Shown here piece after piece: positions 1 through 8,410 of a stretch of 64,000 nt of DNA; position 1 is the first letter of the stretch; each line of letters begins with the position of its first letter. Made by a program: the position numbers and the translations under genes. The DNA lies in NCBI GenBank assembly GCA_022791755.1, contig JAAVZR010000012.1, positions 23,739 to 87,738 on the forward strand, in the 5' to 3' direction. The stretch is from Lachnospiraceae bacterium. GTDB taxonomy: Bacteria; Bacillota; Clostridia; Lachnospirales; Lachnospiraceae. Under the pieces are notes generated by a model, which did not search any database, was not told the origin of the DNA, and worked only from the letters and a program-made list of their open reading frames with translations.

Positions 1-1953
1 CAGGCGAATTATATCATCACCTGTGCACTGACCTTTTTCTGCTGCGTGGTATTTGGCGCCAATATCGTATATTACGGCGTGTTCCAGACCTATGTAGGCG
101 TGTTCAGCGCTCTGCAGCAGGGAAACGCCACCCAGGCGCTGACCTTTGGTCCCTTCTTCGTCCGGGCGCTGAAATCAATCTGGGATAATATATTCGGTAT
201 CATATTGATACTGATTCCGTTTATTTTCATGCTGACCATCGGCAGGACGCTTCTGAGCTTTCGTCAGAGGAAGCTGCCGGTGCAGGGAATGGTGGCCGGA
301 GGAATTGTGGTATTTCATCTGCTGTGTCTGCTGATTGTGAATTTCGGTGACCGGGATCCCTATTCGATCTATGACCTTTATCATCACAACAGCTCCCTGG
401 GAGATGAGGTGGAGCAGCTGGGACTTGCGACGACCATGCGGCTGGATCTGAAGAGCGTGCTTTTTGGCAGCTCTTCGGCAGGACTTGATAATCTGGATCT
501 TCCGGATGATAACAGCGATTGGCAGGGGACGGCTCAGGTGTCGGGGACCAGCGGGGAATCGCAGTCGGAGAGCCAACCGGCCTCTTCGGGAGAGACAGAG
601 CCCACCGAACCGGAGACGGAGCCGGATATCCATGACCTGTATAATTTCCTGGACATTGATTTCGAGTCTCTGGCCGCCCAGGCGGAGGAGGCCGGGAATA
701 AAGACCTGGCGAAGATACACCGGTACTTCCAGGGACTGGAGCCCTCCAGGACCAATGAGTACACGGGGATTTATGAGGGATATAACCTGATCTTTCTGAC
801 GGCGGAGGGTTTTTCTCCCTATGCGGTGGACGAGCAGCTGACGCCTACCTTATATAAGCTGATTAACACCGGTTATGTGTTCAAGAACTTCTATACGCCG
901 CTGTGGTATGGTTCCACCTCTGCCGGCGAGTATGTAAACCTGGTCAGTCAGTTCCCGAAGGACGGCGAATACATTTCCATGAAAAAGAGCGGCCAGGACA
1001 AGTCAGACATGTATTTTTGCCTGGGACGCATGATGGAGCGGGCCGGTTATAACCTGTGGGGCTTCCACAACAACAGCTACACATACTATGAGAGAAATCT
1101 CTCTCATCCCAATATGGGCTATGAGAACTGGATCGCCGTGGGCAGCGGTTTCGAGCCGGAGACCACTTCTTCGGGAAAAGAATACTGGCCTCAGTCAGAT
1201 TTGTATATGATAGACAATACTTTCGATATCTATGCGACCAGCGAACCGTTCCACGCCTACTATATGACAGTCAGCGGTCATGTGGAATATAATTTTGCCG
1301 GCAATGCCATGTCGGCGCGCAATAAGGATGCGGTGGCTGATCTGCCTCTGTCTGATGAGGCGAAAGCCTATATTGCCTGCAATATGGAGCTGGATAAAGC
1401 CATGGCCAGCCTGATTCAGAAGCTGGAGGATGCAGGGATCGCAGACCGCACGCTGGTGGTGCTGACAGCGGATCATATTCCCTATGACCCGAAATACAGG
1501 GCCATGTGCGATGAGGTGGCGGCCTACCATAACGGAATCCAGGGATATACCCTGGAGGATAACTTCGAGCTATATCGCAATGATCTGATCATCTGGACCG
1601 GCAGTATGGAAGAGGGAAAGAATGTCGTGGTGGAGAAGCCCTGCTACAGCCTGGATATTTTGCCTACCATCGCCAATATGCTGGGACTGGATTATGATTC
1701 CCGGCTTCTGATGGGACAGGATATCTTCTCTGACAGCGAGGGTCTGGTGGTGTTCCCGAACCGCAGCTGGATCACGGATACGGCTATGTATAACGGAAGT
1801 ACCAAGGAAGTCATATCTCTGACCGGTGAGGAGGTATCCGAGGATTATGTGAGCAATACGCGCAAGAAGGTCAATAATAAGCTGGCCATTTCGCGACAGC
1901 TTCTGGACGTAAACTATTACAGTTATCTTCATGGCGGTGAGACGCCGGAGTAG
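1..1953 (+). CDS. LTA synthase-like sulfatase-fold membrane enzyme (5' end outside window)
   Basis: The reading frame is open from base 1, so the gene begins upstream; the GTG at 46 is internal. Two or more membrane helices come first (about 46-360), then a Ser/Glu/Pro-rich linker (about 520-640), then an extracellular alkaline-phosphatase/sulfatase-type domain. Motifs seen are FLTAEGFSPYAV (metal binding), YGSTSAGEY with the probable Thr nucleophile at codon 916, VSGHVEYNF and LTADHIPYDP (metal ligands). This order matches the LtaS/phosphoglycerol transferase family, which moves glycerol-phosphate or phosphoethanolamine-type groups onto cell-surface polymers. The exact substrate cannot be told. 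No gene partner is visible in the window; the next gene, mntP, has its own promoter. Confidence 0.85.
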   Translation, partial: QANYIITCALTFFCCVVFGANIVYYGVFQTYVGVFSALQQGNATQALTFGPFFVRALKSIWDNIFGIILILIPFIFMLTIGRTLLSFRQRKLPVQGMVAGGIVVFHLLCLLIVNFGDRDPYSIYDLYHHNSSLGDEVEQLGLATTMRLDLKSVLFGSSSAGLDNLDLPDDNSDWQGTAQVSGTSGESQSESQPASSGETEPTEPETEPDIHDLYNFLDIDFESLAAQAEEAGNKDLAKIHRYFQGLEPSRTNEYTGIYEGYNLIFLTAEGFSPYAVDEQLTPTLYKLINTGYVFKNFYTPLWYGSTSAGEYVNLVSQFPKDGEYISMKKSGQDKSDMYFCLGRMMERAGYNLWGFHNNSYTYYERNLSHPNMGYENWIAVGSGFEPETTSSGKEYWPQSDLYMIDNTFDIYATSEPFHAYYMTVSGHVEYNFAGNAMSARNKDAVADLPLSDEAKAYIACNMELDKAMASLIQKLEDAGIADRTLVVLTADHIPYDPKYRAMCDEVAAYHNGIQGYTLEDNFELYRNDLIIWTGSMEEGKNVVVEKPCYSLDILPTIANMLGLDYDSRLLMGQDIFSDSEGLVVFPNRSWITDTAMYNGSTKEVISLTGEEVSEDYVSNTRKKVNNKLAISRQLLDVNYYSYLHGGETPE

Positions 1954-1990
1954 ACAGGCGGTGATTCCTGCCGGGGAATATAATTTTGCA

Positions 1991-2019
1991 TTGCCCCATA
2001 TTATATTTTATGGTAGTAT
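1991..2019 (+). promoter_or_regulatory. promoter of mntP leader
   Basis: TTGCCC (1991-1996) and TAGTAT (2014-2019) are 17 nt apart. A TG precedes the -10 by one base (extended -10). Transcription would start near 2026, just before the conserved riboswitch sequence. Confidence 0.6.
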
Positions 2020-2030
2020 GTAATCAGGAT

Positions 2031-2172
2031 TAAGGGAGTAGTCGGCGTTTGAAAGCAATCTCACGAGGGGATACGGCTTTGACGCAGCAAGGTCAACATA
2101 CTGGGTTTGGCCCTGGCTTTGCTTTAAATGATGAGACTTATCTGCACAGGCTGCAGGTAAGTCTCTTTTTTT
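2031..2172 (+). promoter_or_regulatory. yybP-ykoY type manganese riboswitch with terminator
   Basis: The leader begins with AAGGGAGTAGTCGGC, the hallmark 5' segment of the yybP-ykoY (Mn2+) aptamer, and continues with a CTGGCTTTGCTTTAA segment. It ends in a strong hairpin at 2133-2165 followed by seven T residues. The gene behind it is MntP, the classic target of this riboswitch. Known mechanism: Mn2+ binding stabilises the aptamer and lets transcription read through to the efflux pump. The aptamer class is recognised by eye from the conserved ends and the gene context; a covariance-model search would confirm it. Confidence 0.75.
2133..2172 (+). terminator. riboswitch expression-platform terminator
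   Basis: Arms GAGACTTATCTGCA and TGCAGGTAAGTCTC pair around a short loop with one wobble, then TTTTTTT (2166-2172). The hairpin lies between aptamer and the mntP RBS, so it is the regulated terminator. Confidence 0.85.
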
Positions 2173-2195
2173 ACAGGAAAGGGAGGCGAATACAT

Positions 2196-2762
2196 ATGAA
2201 ATTATGGGAACTGGCATTGATTGCTGTGGGACTGTCCATGGACGCTTTTGCGGTGTCGATATGCAAGGGGCTGTCGGTGCGCCGGGCAGAGTGGAAACAT
2301 CTTCTGACAGCCGGTCTGTACTTCGGAGGATTTCAGGCTCTGATGCCGGTGATCGGTTATCTGCTGGGGGTGAGATTTCAGGCGATGATCATGGAGATAG
2401 ACCACTGGATCGCCTTTGTTCTGCTGGGATTTATCGGCGCCAATATGGTTAAAGAGGCGCTTGGCAAGGAAGAGGACGAGGAGATGGGAGCTTCCTTTGG
2501 CCCCAAAACCATGCTTCCCATGGCAGTGGCCACCAGCATTGACGCGCTGGCCGTAGGCGTCACCCTGGCTTTTTTACAGGTGAATATCATACCGGCCGTG
2601 AGCTTTATCGGTATCGTTACCTTCCTCTTCTCAGCGGCAGGGGTAAAGATCGGCAATGTATTTGGCGCCAGATACAAAGCGAAGGCGGAAGTGTTTGGGG
2701 GGCTGATTCTGATTTTTATGGGAATAAAGATTCTGGCGGACCATCTGTGGCTTTTCGGCTGA
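2196..2762 (+). CDS. mntP: MntP manganese efflux pump
   Basis: A 188-residue protein with six predicted membrane helices, the normal MntP length. The start MKLWELALIAVGLSMDAFAV carries the family's Asp in the first helix (SMDAFAVS), and the internal repeat ATSIDALAVGV has the matching Asp. These acidic residues belong to the Mn2+ path in the family. It exports Mn2+ to protect against manganese excess. The start at 2196 is chosen because GGGAGG lies 10 nt upstream and the protein then matches family length; an upstream in-frame start at 2049 would run through the riboswitch. It is controlled by the manganese riboswitch just upstream. Confidence 0.95.
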   Translation: MKLWELALIAVGLSMDAFAVSICKGLSVRRAEWKHLLTAGLYFGGFQALMPVIGYLLGVRFQAMIMEIDHWIAFVLLGFIGANMVKEALGKEEDEEMGASFGPKTMLPMAVATSIDALAVGVTLAFLQVNIIPAVSFIGIVTFLFSAAGVKIGNVFGARYKAKAEVFGGLILIFMGIKILADHLWLFG

Positions 2763-2768
2763 AAAACA

Positions 2769-2796
2769 GGGGAGCCTTTCACATATAAGGCTCCCC
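2769..2796. terminator. bidirectional terminator between convergent genes
   Basis: GGGGAGCCTT (2769-2778) pairs perfectly with AAGGCTCCCC (2787-2796). On the minus strand it is followed by TGTTTTT. It separates mntP from the converging small gene at 2804-3115. Confidence 0.75.
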
Positions 2797-2803
2797 GAAG
2801 GCT

Positions 2804-3115
2804 TCAGCTTTTTTTATTCTTTTTCTCTTTGGAGGAAGCTGTGTTTGAGCGCATCATGGTCTGGATCATCTGAAACCGTTTGCGCTCCTCTGCGTCCATG
2901 CGCTTTTCCATCTCGGAGAAAATCAGCTGTGTCTCCTCGTCGGAGAAAGTGATTCCCATCTGGGAAGCTTTGGTATTGACAGCCAGAAAGAACGGCATCA
3001 GCGTATCCTTATTCTGCTTTTGCATTTCCTTGAGAATCTGTTCCAGAAATATCACTTTCATGGGATTGATACCGGCAAAGGCCGGGTTGTTTTTCAGTTC
3101 ATCTGAAGGTTGCAT
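2804..3115 (-). CDS. hypothetical protein, 103 aa
   Basis: A small, soluble, charged protein, mostly helical by composition. It is Met/Gln/Lys-rich, ends in a basic tail (KEKKNKKS), and has no Cys or membrane segment. It follows the 155-aa gene at 3150-3617 on the same strand with a 34-nt gap, so the two are probably co-transcribed. Both are rich in methionine and helix-forming residues (EMQKQNKDTLMPFF; EMEKRMDAEERKRFQ). I do not recognise the family and propose no function. Confidence 0.7.
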   Translation of the reverse strand: MQPSDELKNNPAFAGINPMKVIFLEQILKEMQKQNKDTLMPFFLAVNTKASQMGITFSDEETQLIFSEMEKRMDAEERKRFQMIQTMMRSNTASSKEKKNKKS

Positions 3116-3149
3116 CTGTAATACTCCTTTCCTGCTCTTGATGCGATTC

Positions 3150-3617
3150 CTAATCCTGTGTCCCCTGCATCATGTTCATAAAATCCATCCCCTGGAACAT
3201 GGTGCTGTAAGTTTCAAACATGGCAGCCTGCTCCGGCGGCAGCATTTCCTGTATCAGATCAGAAGGGGAAAGCGGGCCGGAGGTCTTTTGTTGCAGTTCG
3301 GAAATTTTTTGGTAGAGTTTCATGGCCTCCAGGGCGTTTTTCATCTGATCCAGAGCGGCGCTTTCCGTGGGACCTCCGTAGGGTTTTAACTCTTCGATCA
3401 GCTTCTCCGGAGGCGGCATGGACCGCCTGGGCCATGGAAGCGGCTGGTCGGGAGTCTGAAAAAGAGCGATGGTGTTTTGCAGCTCCTGCATCCGGATATA
3501 GACGGCGGCCCACTGTTGCATGGACGGTTCCAGAAACGGAAGAAAAGCCTTCATCATCTGAAGGCTGCTGCTGCCGGTTAATTCGTCGAATTCCGTCATC
3601 CGCAAAGTGGGTTTCAT
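3150..3617 (-). CDS. hypothetical protein, 155 aa
   Basis: First gene of a two-gene minus-strand unit with the 103-aa gene. The protein is soluble and helical, with Pro-rich patches (PLPWPRRSMPPPEKL, SGPLSPSDLIQEMLPPEQ). Its C-terminus is Met/Phe-rich (MFQGMDFMNMMQGTQ). Start ATG at 3617 has a GAGG-type site upstream on the minus strand. Family not recognised. Pairing with another Met-rich small helical protein suggests the two proteins act together, but that is inference. Confidence 0.7.
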   Translation of the reverse strand: MKPTLRMTEFDELTGSSSLQMMKAFLPFLEPSMQQWAAVYIRMQELQNTIALFQTPDQPLPWPRRSMPPPEKLIEELKPYGGPTESAALDQMKNALEAMKLYQKISELQQKTSGPLSPSDLIQEMLPPEQAAMFETYSTMFQGMDFMNMMQGTQD

Positions 3618-3758
3618 ACTTTTGTCCCCTCCTCTTTCTCTTTATACTTATGCAAAAAAGCATGTCCCTATGACACTTCTCAGGGAAGATTCCCTTTTGC
3701 TTCCTCTGTCATATGATAATATCATACAGCCGGTAAGAAGCCGGGAGAGGAGAAAAAG

Positions 3759-3932
3759 GTGAAATATAAATTGATTATAGATGGCAATGCGGTGTATGAG
3801 ATTGACGGCGAGTGCGCGTCCTGCCAGAGAGAAAGAGAGGAGGAGATGTCTTCTTCCTGTGCGGTGTGCCGCAGATCCGGGGACAGGACCGGGGGATCGA
3901 AGGAAAGACCGGAGGCCGGAACCGGGAACTGA
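3759..3932 (+). CDS. small protein with two CxxC motifs, 57 aa
   Basis: Starts with GTG at 3759 behind GGGAGAGGAG. The N-terminus reads MKYKLIIDGNAVYEID, followed by CASC and CAVC pairs, then a basic Gly/Arg-rich tail. Two CxxC pairs about 15 residues apart suggest a small zinc ribbon. Frame and ribosome site support a real gene, but it is short, and most of the tail is low complexity. No known function; the next gene, argC, has its own promoter. Confidence 0.5.
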   Translation: MKYKLIIDGNAVYEIDGECASCQREREEEMSSSCAVCRRSGDRTGGSKERPEAGTGN

Positions 3933-4085
3933 AATCTTTCTCTTGCGTGCCTGCGGTCATAAGAGTATAATACTGTTACCGTACCCTCGGCGGACAAAGG
4001 GACACACGCCCCAAGTGCCGTCTTTTGGCGGCTGTCGGGCAGCATGAACACAAAGAGCTTTGCCAGGGCGGCAGTTTTAAACATG

Positions 4086-4136
4086 ATGCATAAAAATTCA
4101 AAATAATCTTGACTTTATGCATAATAGATGTATAAT
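4086..4136 (+). promoter_or_regulatory. argC operon promoter with two ArgR (ARG) boxes
   Basis: TTGACT (4109-4114) and TATAAT (4131-4136) are 16 nt apart. Box 1, TGCATAAAAATTCA (4087-4100), and box 2, TATGCATAATAGATGTATAA (4116-4135), resemble the ARG box (TGAAT-4-ATTCA). Box 2 lies between -35 and -10, where a bound ArgR hexamer would block polymerase. Arginine repression of the arg operon follows from family knowledge; no argR gene is in the window. Confidence 0.75.
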
Positions 4137-4167
4137 TATAAGAACCGATACAGGAGAGGAGAGTCTT

Positions 4168-5097
4168 ATGACGAAGGTCTATATAGATGGAAGCGCAGGA
4201 ACCACAGGACTGCGAATCCGGGAGAGGTTAAAAGCGCGGACGGATATCGAGCTTTTGACCATACCGGAGGAGCAGAGAAAGGATACAAAGGAGCGCAGCA
4301 GGAGGATGAACGAGTCGGATATCACGTTTTTCTGCCTGCCGGACGAAGCGGCGCTGGAGGCGGAGGGCCTGGTGACAAACGAAAAGGTGCGTATCATTGA
4401 TACCTCCACGGCTCACCGGACATGGCCGGGCTGGTCCTATGGCTTTCCGGAGCTGTCAGAAGAGCACAGAAGGGCTGTGTCCGTGGCCGGACGGGTGTCC
4501 GTGCCGGGCTGCCATGCCAGCGGCTTCAACGCTTTGGTGTATCCTCTGGCGGCGGGGGGGATTTTACCGGCGGACTATCCCCTGGTCTGCTATTCTGTCA
4601 CCGGCTACAGCGGCGGAGGCAAGAGCATGATCGCCGGATATGAGGCGGCAGACCGGGAGGATGAGCTTTTAAGTCCCCGCCAGTACGGCGTGACACAGCA
4701 GCATAAGCATCTGAAAGAGATGAAGGCTGTGTGCGGGCTGGAGAGGGAGCCGGTGTTTGCCCCTATCGTGGCAGATTACTACAGCGGGATGGTGGTATCG
4801 GTACCGCTCTACAGCCATCTGCTGTCGGGCCGGCAGACGCCGGATTCTCTGAGAGAATATTTCCGGCATTATTATGAAGGACAGCAGATGATCCATGTGG
4901 CAAAGACAGTGCCCTCCTTTATCGGAGCCAACACCATGTCGGGAAAGGATACCATGGAGATACTGATTTCCGGCAATGAGGAGAGAGTCCTTCTGGCCGC
5001 CCGCTTTGATAATCTGGGCAAGGGAGCCAGCGGCGCGGCGATTCAGTGTATGAACCTGATGCTGGGATGGGAAGAGAGTACAGGGTTGGAGCTATAA
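4168..5097 (+). CDS. argC: N-acetyl-gamma-glutamyl-phosphate reductase (type 2)
   Basis: Reduces N-acetylglutamyl phosphate to the semialdehyde with NADPH, third step of arginine synthesis. The 309-residue length and N-terminal VYIDGSAGTTGLRIRERL fit the short type 2 ArgC family. The catalytic Cys is residue 115 in SVPGCHASGFNALVYPL, and a conserved SGGGKSMI segment follows. ATG 4168 is chosen because AGGAGAGGA precedes it and the NAD(P)-binding motif begins at once; an earlier in-frame ATG at 4117 overlaps the promoter. First gene of argCJBDF. Confidence 0.95.
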   Translation: MTKVYIDGSAGTTGLRIRERLKARTDIELLTIPEEQRKDTKERSRRMNESDITFFCLPDEAALEAEGLVTNEKVRIIDTSTAHRTWPGWSYGFPELSEEHRRAVSVAGRVSVPGCHASGFNALVYPLAAGGILPADYPLVCYSVTGYSGGGKSMIAGYEAADREDELLSPRQYGVTQQHKHLKEMKAVCGLEREPVFAPIVADYYSGMVVSVPLYSHLLSGRQTPDSLREYFRHYYEGQQMIHVAKTVPSFIGANTMSGKDTMEILISGNEERVLLAARFDNLGKGASGAAIQCMNLMLGWEESTGLEL

Positions 5098-5119
5098 AAT
5101 ACGAAGAGGGAGAGAAGAT

Positions 5120-6343
5120 ATGATACAAAAGGTCAACGGGGGCGTCTGCGCTCCGAAGGGATTCAAAGCAAATGGGATTCACTGCGGGATCCGCAGGAAT
5201 AAGACAAAGAAGGACCTGGCTCTGATTGTGAGCGATTGCCGGGCAGCGGCGGCAGCTGTCTATACCACGAATCTGGTGAAGGGCGCTCCCATCGCTGTCA
5301 CAAAGGAGCATATTGCCGACGGGTATGCCCAGGCCATGATCTGCAACAGCGGAAACGCCAATACCTGTAATGCCGACGGCGTGGAGATCGCCGAGGGAAT
5401 GAGCGCGCTGGTGGAGCAGAAGACAGGGATCGCGGCGTCGGATGTCATCGTGGCCTCCACAGGAGTGATCGGGCAGCCCTTAAGCCTTGAGCCCATCGCA
5501 GGCGGCATGGAGGAGCTGGTCTCGGGACTGTCCGGGGATACGAACGGAAGCCTCAGTGCGGCGGAAGCGATTATGACGACGGATACCGTGTCCAAGGAAG
5601 TGGCCTGTACCTTTGAAATAGGAGGAAAGATCTGTACGTTGGGCGGTATCGCCAAAGGTTCCGGCATGATTCATCCCAATATGGCCACCATGCTGGTATT
5701 TCTGACCACGGATGCGGCCATATCACCTGAGATGCTGAAAAAGGCGATTCTGGCAGATATCGAGGACAGTTTTCACATGATGAGCATCGACGGTGATACC
5801 TCCACGAACGATATGCTCTCCATCATGGCCAACGGCATGGCAGGTAATGCGGAGATCACGCAGGAGGGAGAGGACTATGAGATCTTTGCGGCCGGGCTCA
5901 TGACGGTCACCAGACAGCTGTGCCGGATCATGGCCGCAGACGGAGAGGGGGCGACTCACCTGATCGAATGCCATGTGGATGGAGCTGCCGGCAAGGACGT
6001 GGCCCGCAGGGTAGCCAAGAGCGTGATCTGCTCCACGCTGTTTAAGAGCGCTGTCTATGGCGCCGACGCCAACTGGGGAAGAGTCCTGTGTGCCATCGGT
6101 TACAGCGGGGCGGAGGTGGATGTACAAAAGATCGATGTGGATTTCGTATCCTCCGGCGGGACTGTGGCGGTATGCCGGGGCGGCAGCGGGATACCCTTCT
6201 CTGAGGAGGAGGCAAAGCAGGTATTAAACGCTTCGGAGGTGGAAGTGAGGATCGATCTCAACAGCGGCAGGGAATCTGCCGTGGCCTGGGGCTGTGATCT
6301 GACCTACGATTATGTGAAGATTAACGCGGATTACCGCACGTGA
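5120..6343 (+). CDS. argJ: bifunctional glutamate N-acetyltransferase / ornithine acetyltransferase
   Basis: Transfers the acetyl group from acetylornithine to glutamate, recycling it; bifunctional family members can also use acetyl-CoA. The protein has 407 residues, the usual size. The self-cleavage site is intact: GSGMIHPNMATML, with Thr190 as the expected new N-terminal nucleophile of the beta chain. The C-terminal NSGRESAVAWGCDLTYDYVKIN is typical. The gene is 22 nt behind argC. Which substrate it prefers cannot be read from sequence; no separate argA or argE is in the window, which fits the cyclic pathway. Confidence 0.96.
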   Translation: MIQKVNGGVCAPKGFKANGIHCGIRRNKTKKDLALIVSDCRAAAAAVYTTNLVKGAPIAVTKEHIADGYAQAMICNSGNANTCNADGVEIAEGMSALVEQKTGIAASDVIVASTGVIGQPLSLEPIAGGMEELVSGLSGDTNGSLSAAEAIMTTDTVSKEVACTFEIGGKICTLGGIAKGSGMIHPNMATMLVFLTTDAAISPEMLKKAILADIEDSFHMMSIDGDTSTNDMLSIMANGMAGNAEITQEGEDYEIFAAGLMTVTRQLCRIMAADGEGATHLIECHVDGAAGKDVARRVAKSVICSTLFKSAVYGADANWGRVLCAIGYSGAEVDVQKIDVDFVSSGGTVAVCRGGSGIPFSEEEAKQVLNASEVEVRIDLNSGRESAVAWGCDLTYDYVKINADYRT

Positions 6344-6365
6344 TAAAATCAGAAAGGAAGCAGAT

Positions 6366-7220
6366 GTGATGGAGGCAGATAATTCTCTTCGGGCGCAGAT
6401 ATTGATTCATGCGCTCCCCTTTATCCAGAAATACACGGATAAGATTGTGGTGGTAAAATATGGCGGAAATGCCATGGTCAATGAAGAGCTGAAGAAAGCG
6501 GTCATGAATGATGTGGTGCTGCTGTCTCTGGTGGGAATCCGGGTGGTGTTAGTTCATGGCGGCGGGCCGGAGATATCAGATACATTGAAACAGATGGATA
6601 TTCCGTCCCGTTTCGTGGACGGGCTTCGCGTCACGGATCAGGAGACCATGAACGTGGTGCAGATGGTACTGGCCGGGAAGGTGAATAAGGATCTGGTAAA
6701 TCTGTTGCAGTGTACCGGAGGGAAAGCCATGGGGCTCTCGGGAATCGACGGCCATATGATCGAGGCCAGACAGATGGATGAGGCGCACGGTTACGTGGGA
6801 GAGATCACAGCAGTCAATACCGATGTAATACGGGATGTGCTGGATAAGGGGTACATTCCCGTGATCTCCACGGTGGGCTGCGACAGTGAAGGGAATGTCT
6901 ACAATATCAATGCCGATACGGCGGCTGCCAGGATCGCCGGCTGCCTGAAAGCGGAAAGCCTTCTGTCCATGACGGATATCTGCGGACTGATGCGGGATCC
7001 GGCGGATCCGTCCACTCTGATTCCCCAGGTGTATGTCAGCGACATTCCCCAGCTGATCGGCGACGGCATCATCACCGGCGGTATGATTCCGAAGATTGGC
7101 TGTTGTCAGGAGGCCATCCGGCGGGGCGTAAAAAAGGTGTTTATCGTGGACGGACGGGTCCCCCACGCCCTGCTCATCGAGCTTTTTACCGATGAGGGAC
7201 TGGGAACCATGTTTGTATAA
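6366..7220 (+). CDS. argB: acetylglutamate kinase
   Basis: Phosphorylates N-acetylglutamate, the step before argC. The 284-residue protein shows the amino-acid kinase motifs VVVKYGGNAM near the N-terminus, VLVHGGGPEI (substrate and phosphate binding), and NINADTAAARIA. Translation can begin at GTG 6366 or the adjacent ATG 6369; both lie behind AAAGGAAG. Third gene of the arginine operon, 22 nt after argJ. Cyclic-pathway ArgB enzymes are often inhibited by arginine, but that is family knowledge. Confidence 0.95.
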   Translation: MMEADNSLRAQILIHALPFIQKYTDKIVVVKYGGNAMVNEELKKAVMNDVVLLSLVGIRVVLVHGGGPEISDTLKQMDIPSRFVDGLRVTDQETMNVVQMVLAGKVNKDLVNLLQCTGGKAMGLSGIDGHMIEARQMDEAHGYVGEITAVNTDVIRDVLDKGYIPVISTVGCDSEGNVYNINADTAAARIAGCLKAESLLSMTDICGLMRDPADPSTLIPQVYVSDIPQLIGDGIITGGMIPKIGCCQEAIRRGVKKVFIVDGRVPHALLIELFTDEGLGTMFV

Positions 7221-7249
7221 AAAAATAAGGAGGAGACGGGACAAAAGGA

Positions 7250-8410
7250 ATGGATATCCGGCAGATAGATCAACAGTACATAGCAGGCACCTATAAAAGG
7301 GTGCCTCTGACGCTTACGGGAGGGCAGGGCTCCCTCCTCATGGGAGAGGATGGCAGAGAGTATATCGATCTGGGCAGCGGCATCGCGGTCAATACCTTTG
7401 GAACAGCGGACCCCGGCTGGGTCGGGGCAGTGACAGACCAGCTGAATAAGCTGCAGCATACATCCAATTATTATTATACGGAACCCATGGCAAAACTGGC
7501 ACAGACGCTCTGCGAGAGGACCGGTATGGCATCGGTCTTTTTTTCCAATTCGGGGGCTGAGGCCAATGAGTGTGCCATCAAGGCTGCCAGAAAATATTCG
7601 TTTGATAAGTATGGAGAAGGGCGCTCCAAAATTATAACGCTGAGGGACAGCTTTCACGGACGCACGGTGACGACGCTGGCGGCCACGGGGCAGGACAGCC
7701 TGCATACCTTCTTCGGCCCCTTTACGGAGGGCTTTGTCCATGTGCCCGCCGGGGATGCGGAGGCGCTCAGGGCAGCGGCAGACGAGAGCTGCTGCGCTGT
7801 CATGCTGGAGCTGATCCAGGGTGAGGGCGGCGTCAATGTGCTGTCGAAGGAGTATGTGGACGCAGTCAGAAAGCTGGCAGAGGAGAGGGATCTTCTTGTG
7901 GTGGTGGATGAGGTGCAAACGGGCAATGGCCGTACCGGCCGGCTTTACGCCCATATGCATTACGGCTTTCGGCCGGATATCTTTTCCACAGCTAAGGGAC
8001 TGGCAGGAGGGCTTCCGATGGGGGCCACTCTGTTTGGCGAAAAGGCGAAAGGAGTGCTGACGCCGGGAACCCATGGCTCCACCTTCGGCGGAAACCCGGT
8101 CTGTGCGGCGGGAGCTCTCTATGTGCTGTCCCGGCTGGACGAAGAGCTTTTGGCCCAGGTGGAGAAAAAGGGGGCGTATATCCGCCGGGAGCTGGAGGCG
8201 TCTTTTGGTGTGATACAGGTCACGGGCCTGGGTCTGATGCTGGGGATAGAGCTGAAAACAGATCTGGCAAGGGCGGTGGAGCGCTGCCGTGAGAAGGGAG
8301 TCCTGGTTCTGACAGCCCATGACAAGATGCGGCTCCTGCCGCCGCTAAACATTTCGGACGAGCTGCTTCAAAAGGCGGTCGCAGTCATAAAGGAGGTAAT
8401 CGAAGAATGA
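7250..8410 (+). CDS. argD: acetylornithine aminotransferase
   Basis: A 386-residue class III PLP aminotransferase that makes N-acetylornithine from the semialdehyde and glutamate. Seen are NSGAEANECAIKAARKY (PLP phosphate binding), VVVDEVQTGNGRTG (Asp contacting PLP), and the Schiff-base Lys249 in FSTAKGLAGGLPMGA. It overlaps argF by 4 nt (ATGA), which implies translational coupling. Members of this family may also act on succinyl-diaminopimelate; operon context favours arginine synthesis. Confidence 0.96.
   Translation: MDIRQIDQQYIAGTYKRVPLTLTGGQGSLLMGEDGREYIDLGSGIAVNTFGTADPGWVGAVTDQLNKLQHTSNYYYTEPMAKLAQTLCERTGMASVFFSNSGAEANECAIKAARKYSFDKYGEGRSKIITLRDSFHGRTVTTLAATGQDSLHTFFGPFTEGFVHVPAGDAEALRAAADESCCAVMLELIQGEGGVNVLSKEYVDAVRKLAEERDLLVVVDEVQTGNGRTGRLYAHMHYGFRPDIFSTAKGLAGGLPMGATLFGEKAKGVLTPGTHGSTFGGNPVCAAGALYVLSRLDEELLAQVEKKGAYIRRELEASFGVIQVTGLGLMLGIELKTDLARAVERCREKGVLVLTAHDKMRLLPPLNISDELLQKAVAVIKEVIEE

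Noticed and set aside
2049..2195. Extended N-terminus of MntP from 2049
   Set aside because: It would translate the riboswitch and its terminator; ATG 2196 has a strong RBS and gives the family length.
7106..8320. 404-residue minus-strand frame
   Set aside because: Shadow of argD and argB; no recognisable domain and His/Arg/Gln-rich composition typical of antisense frames in GC-rich genes.
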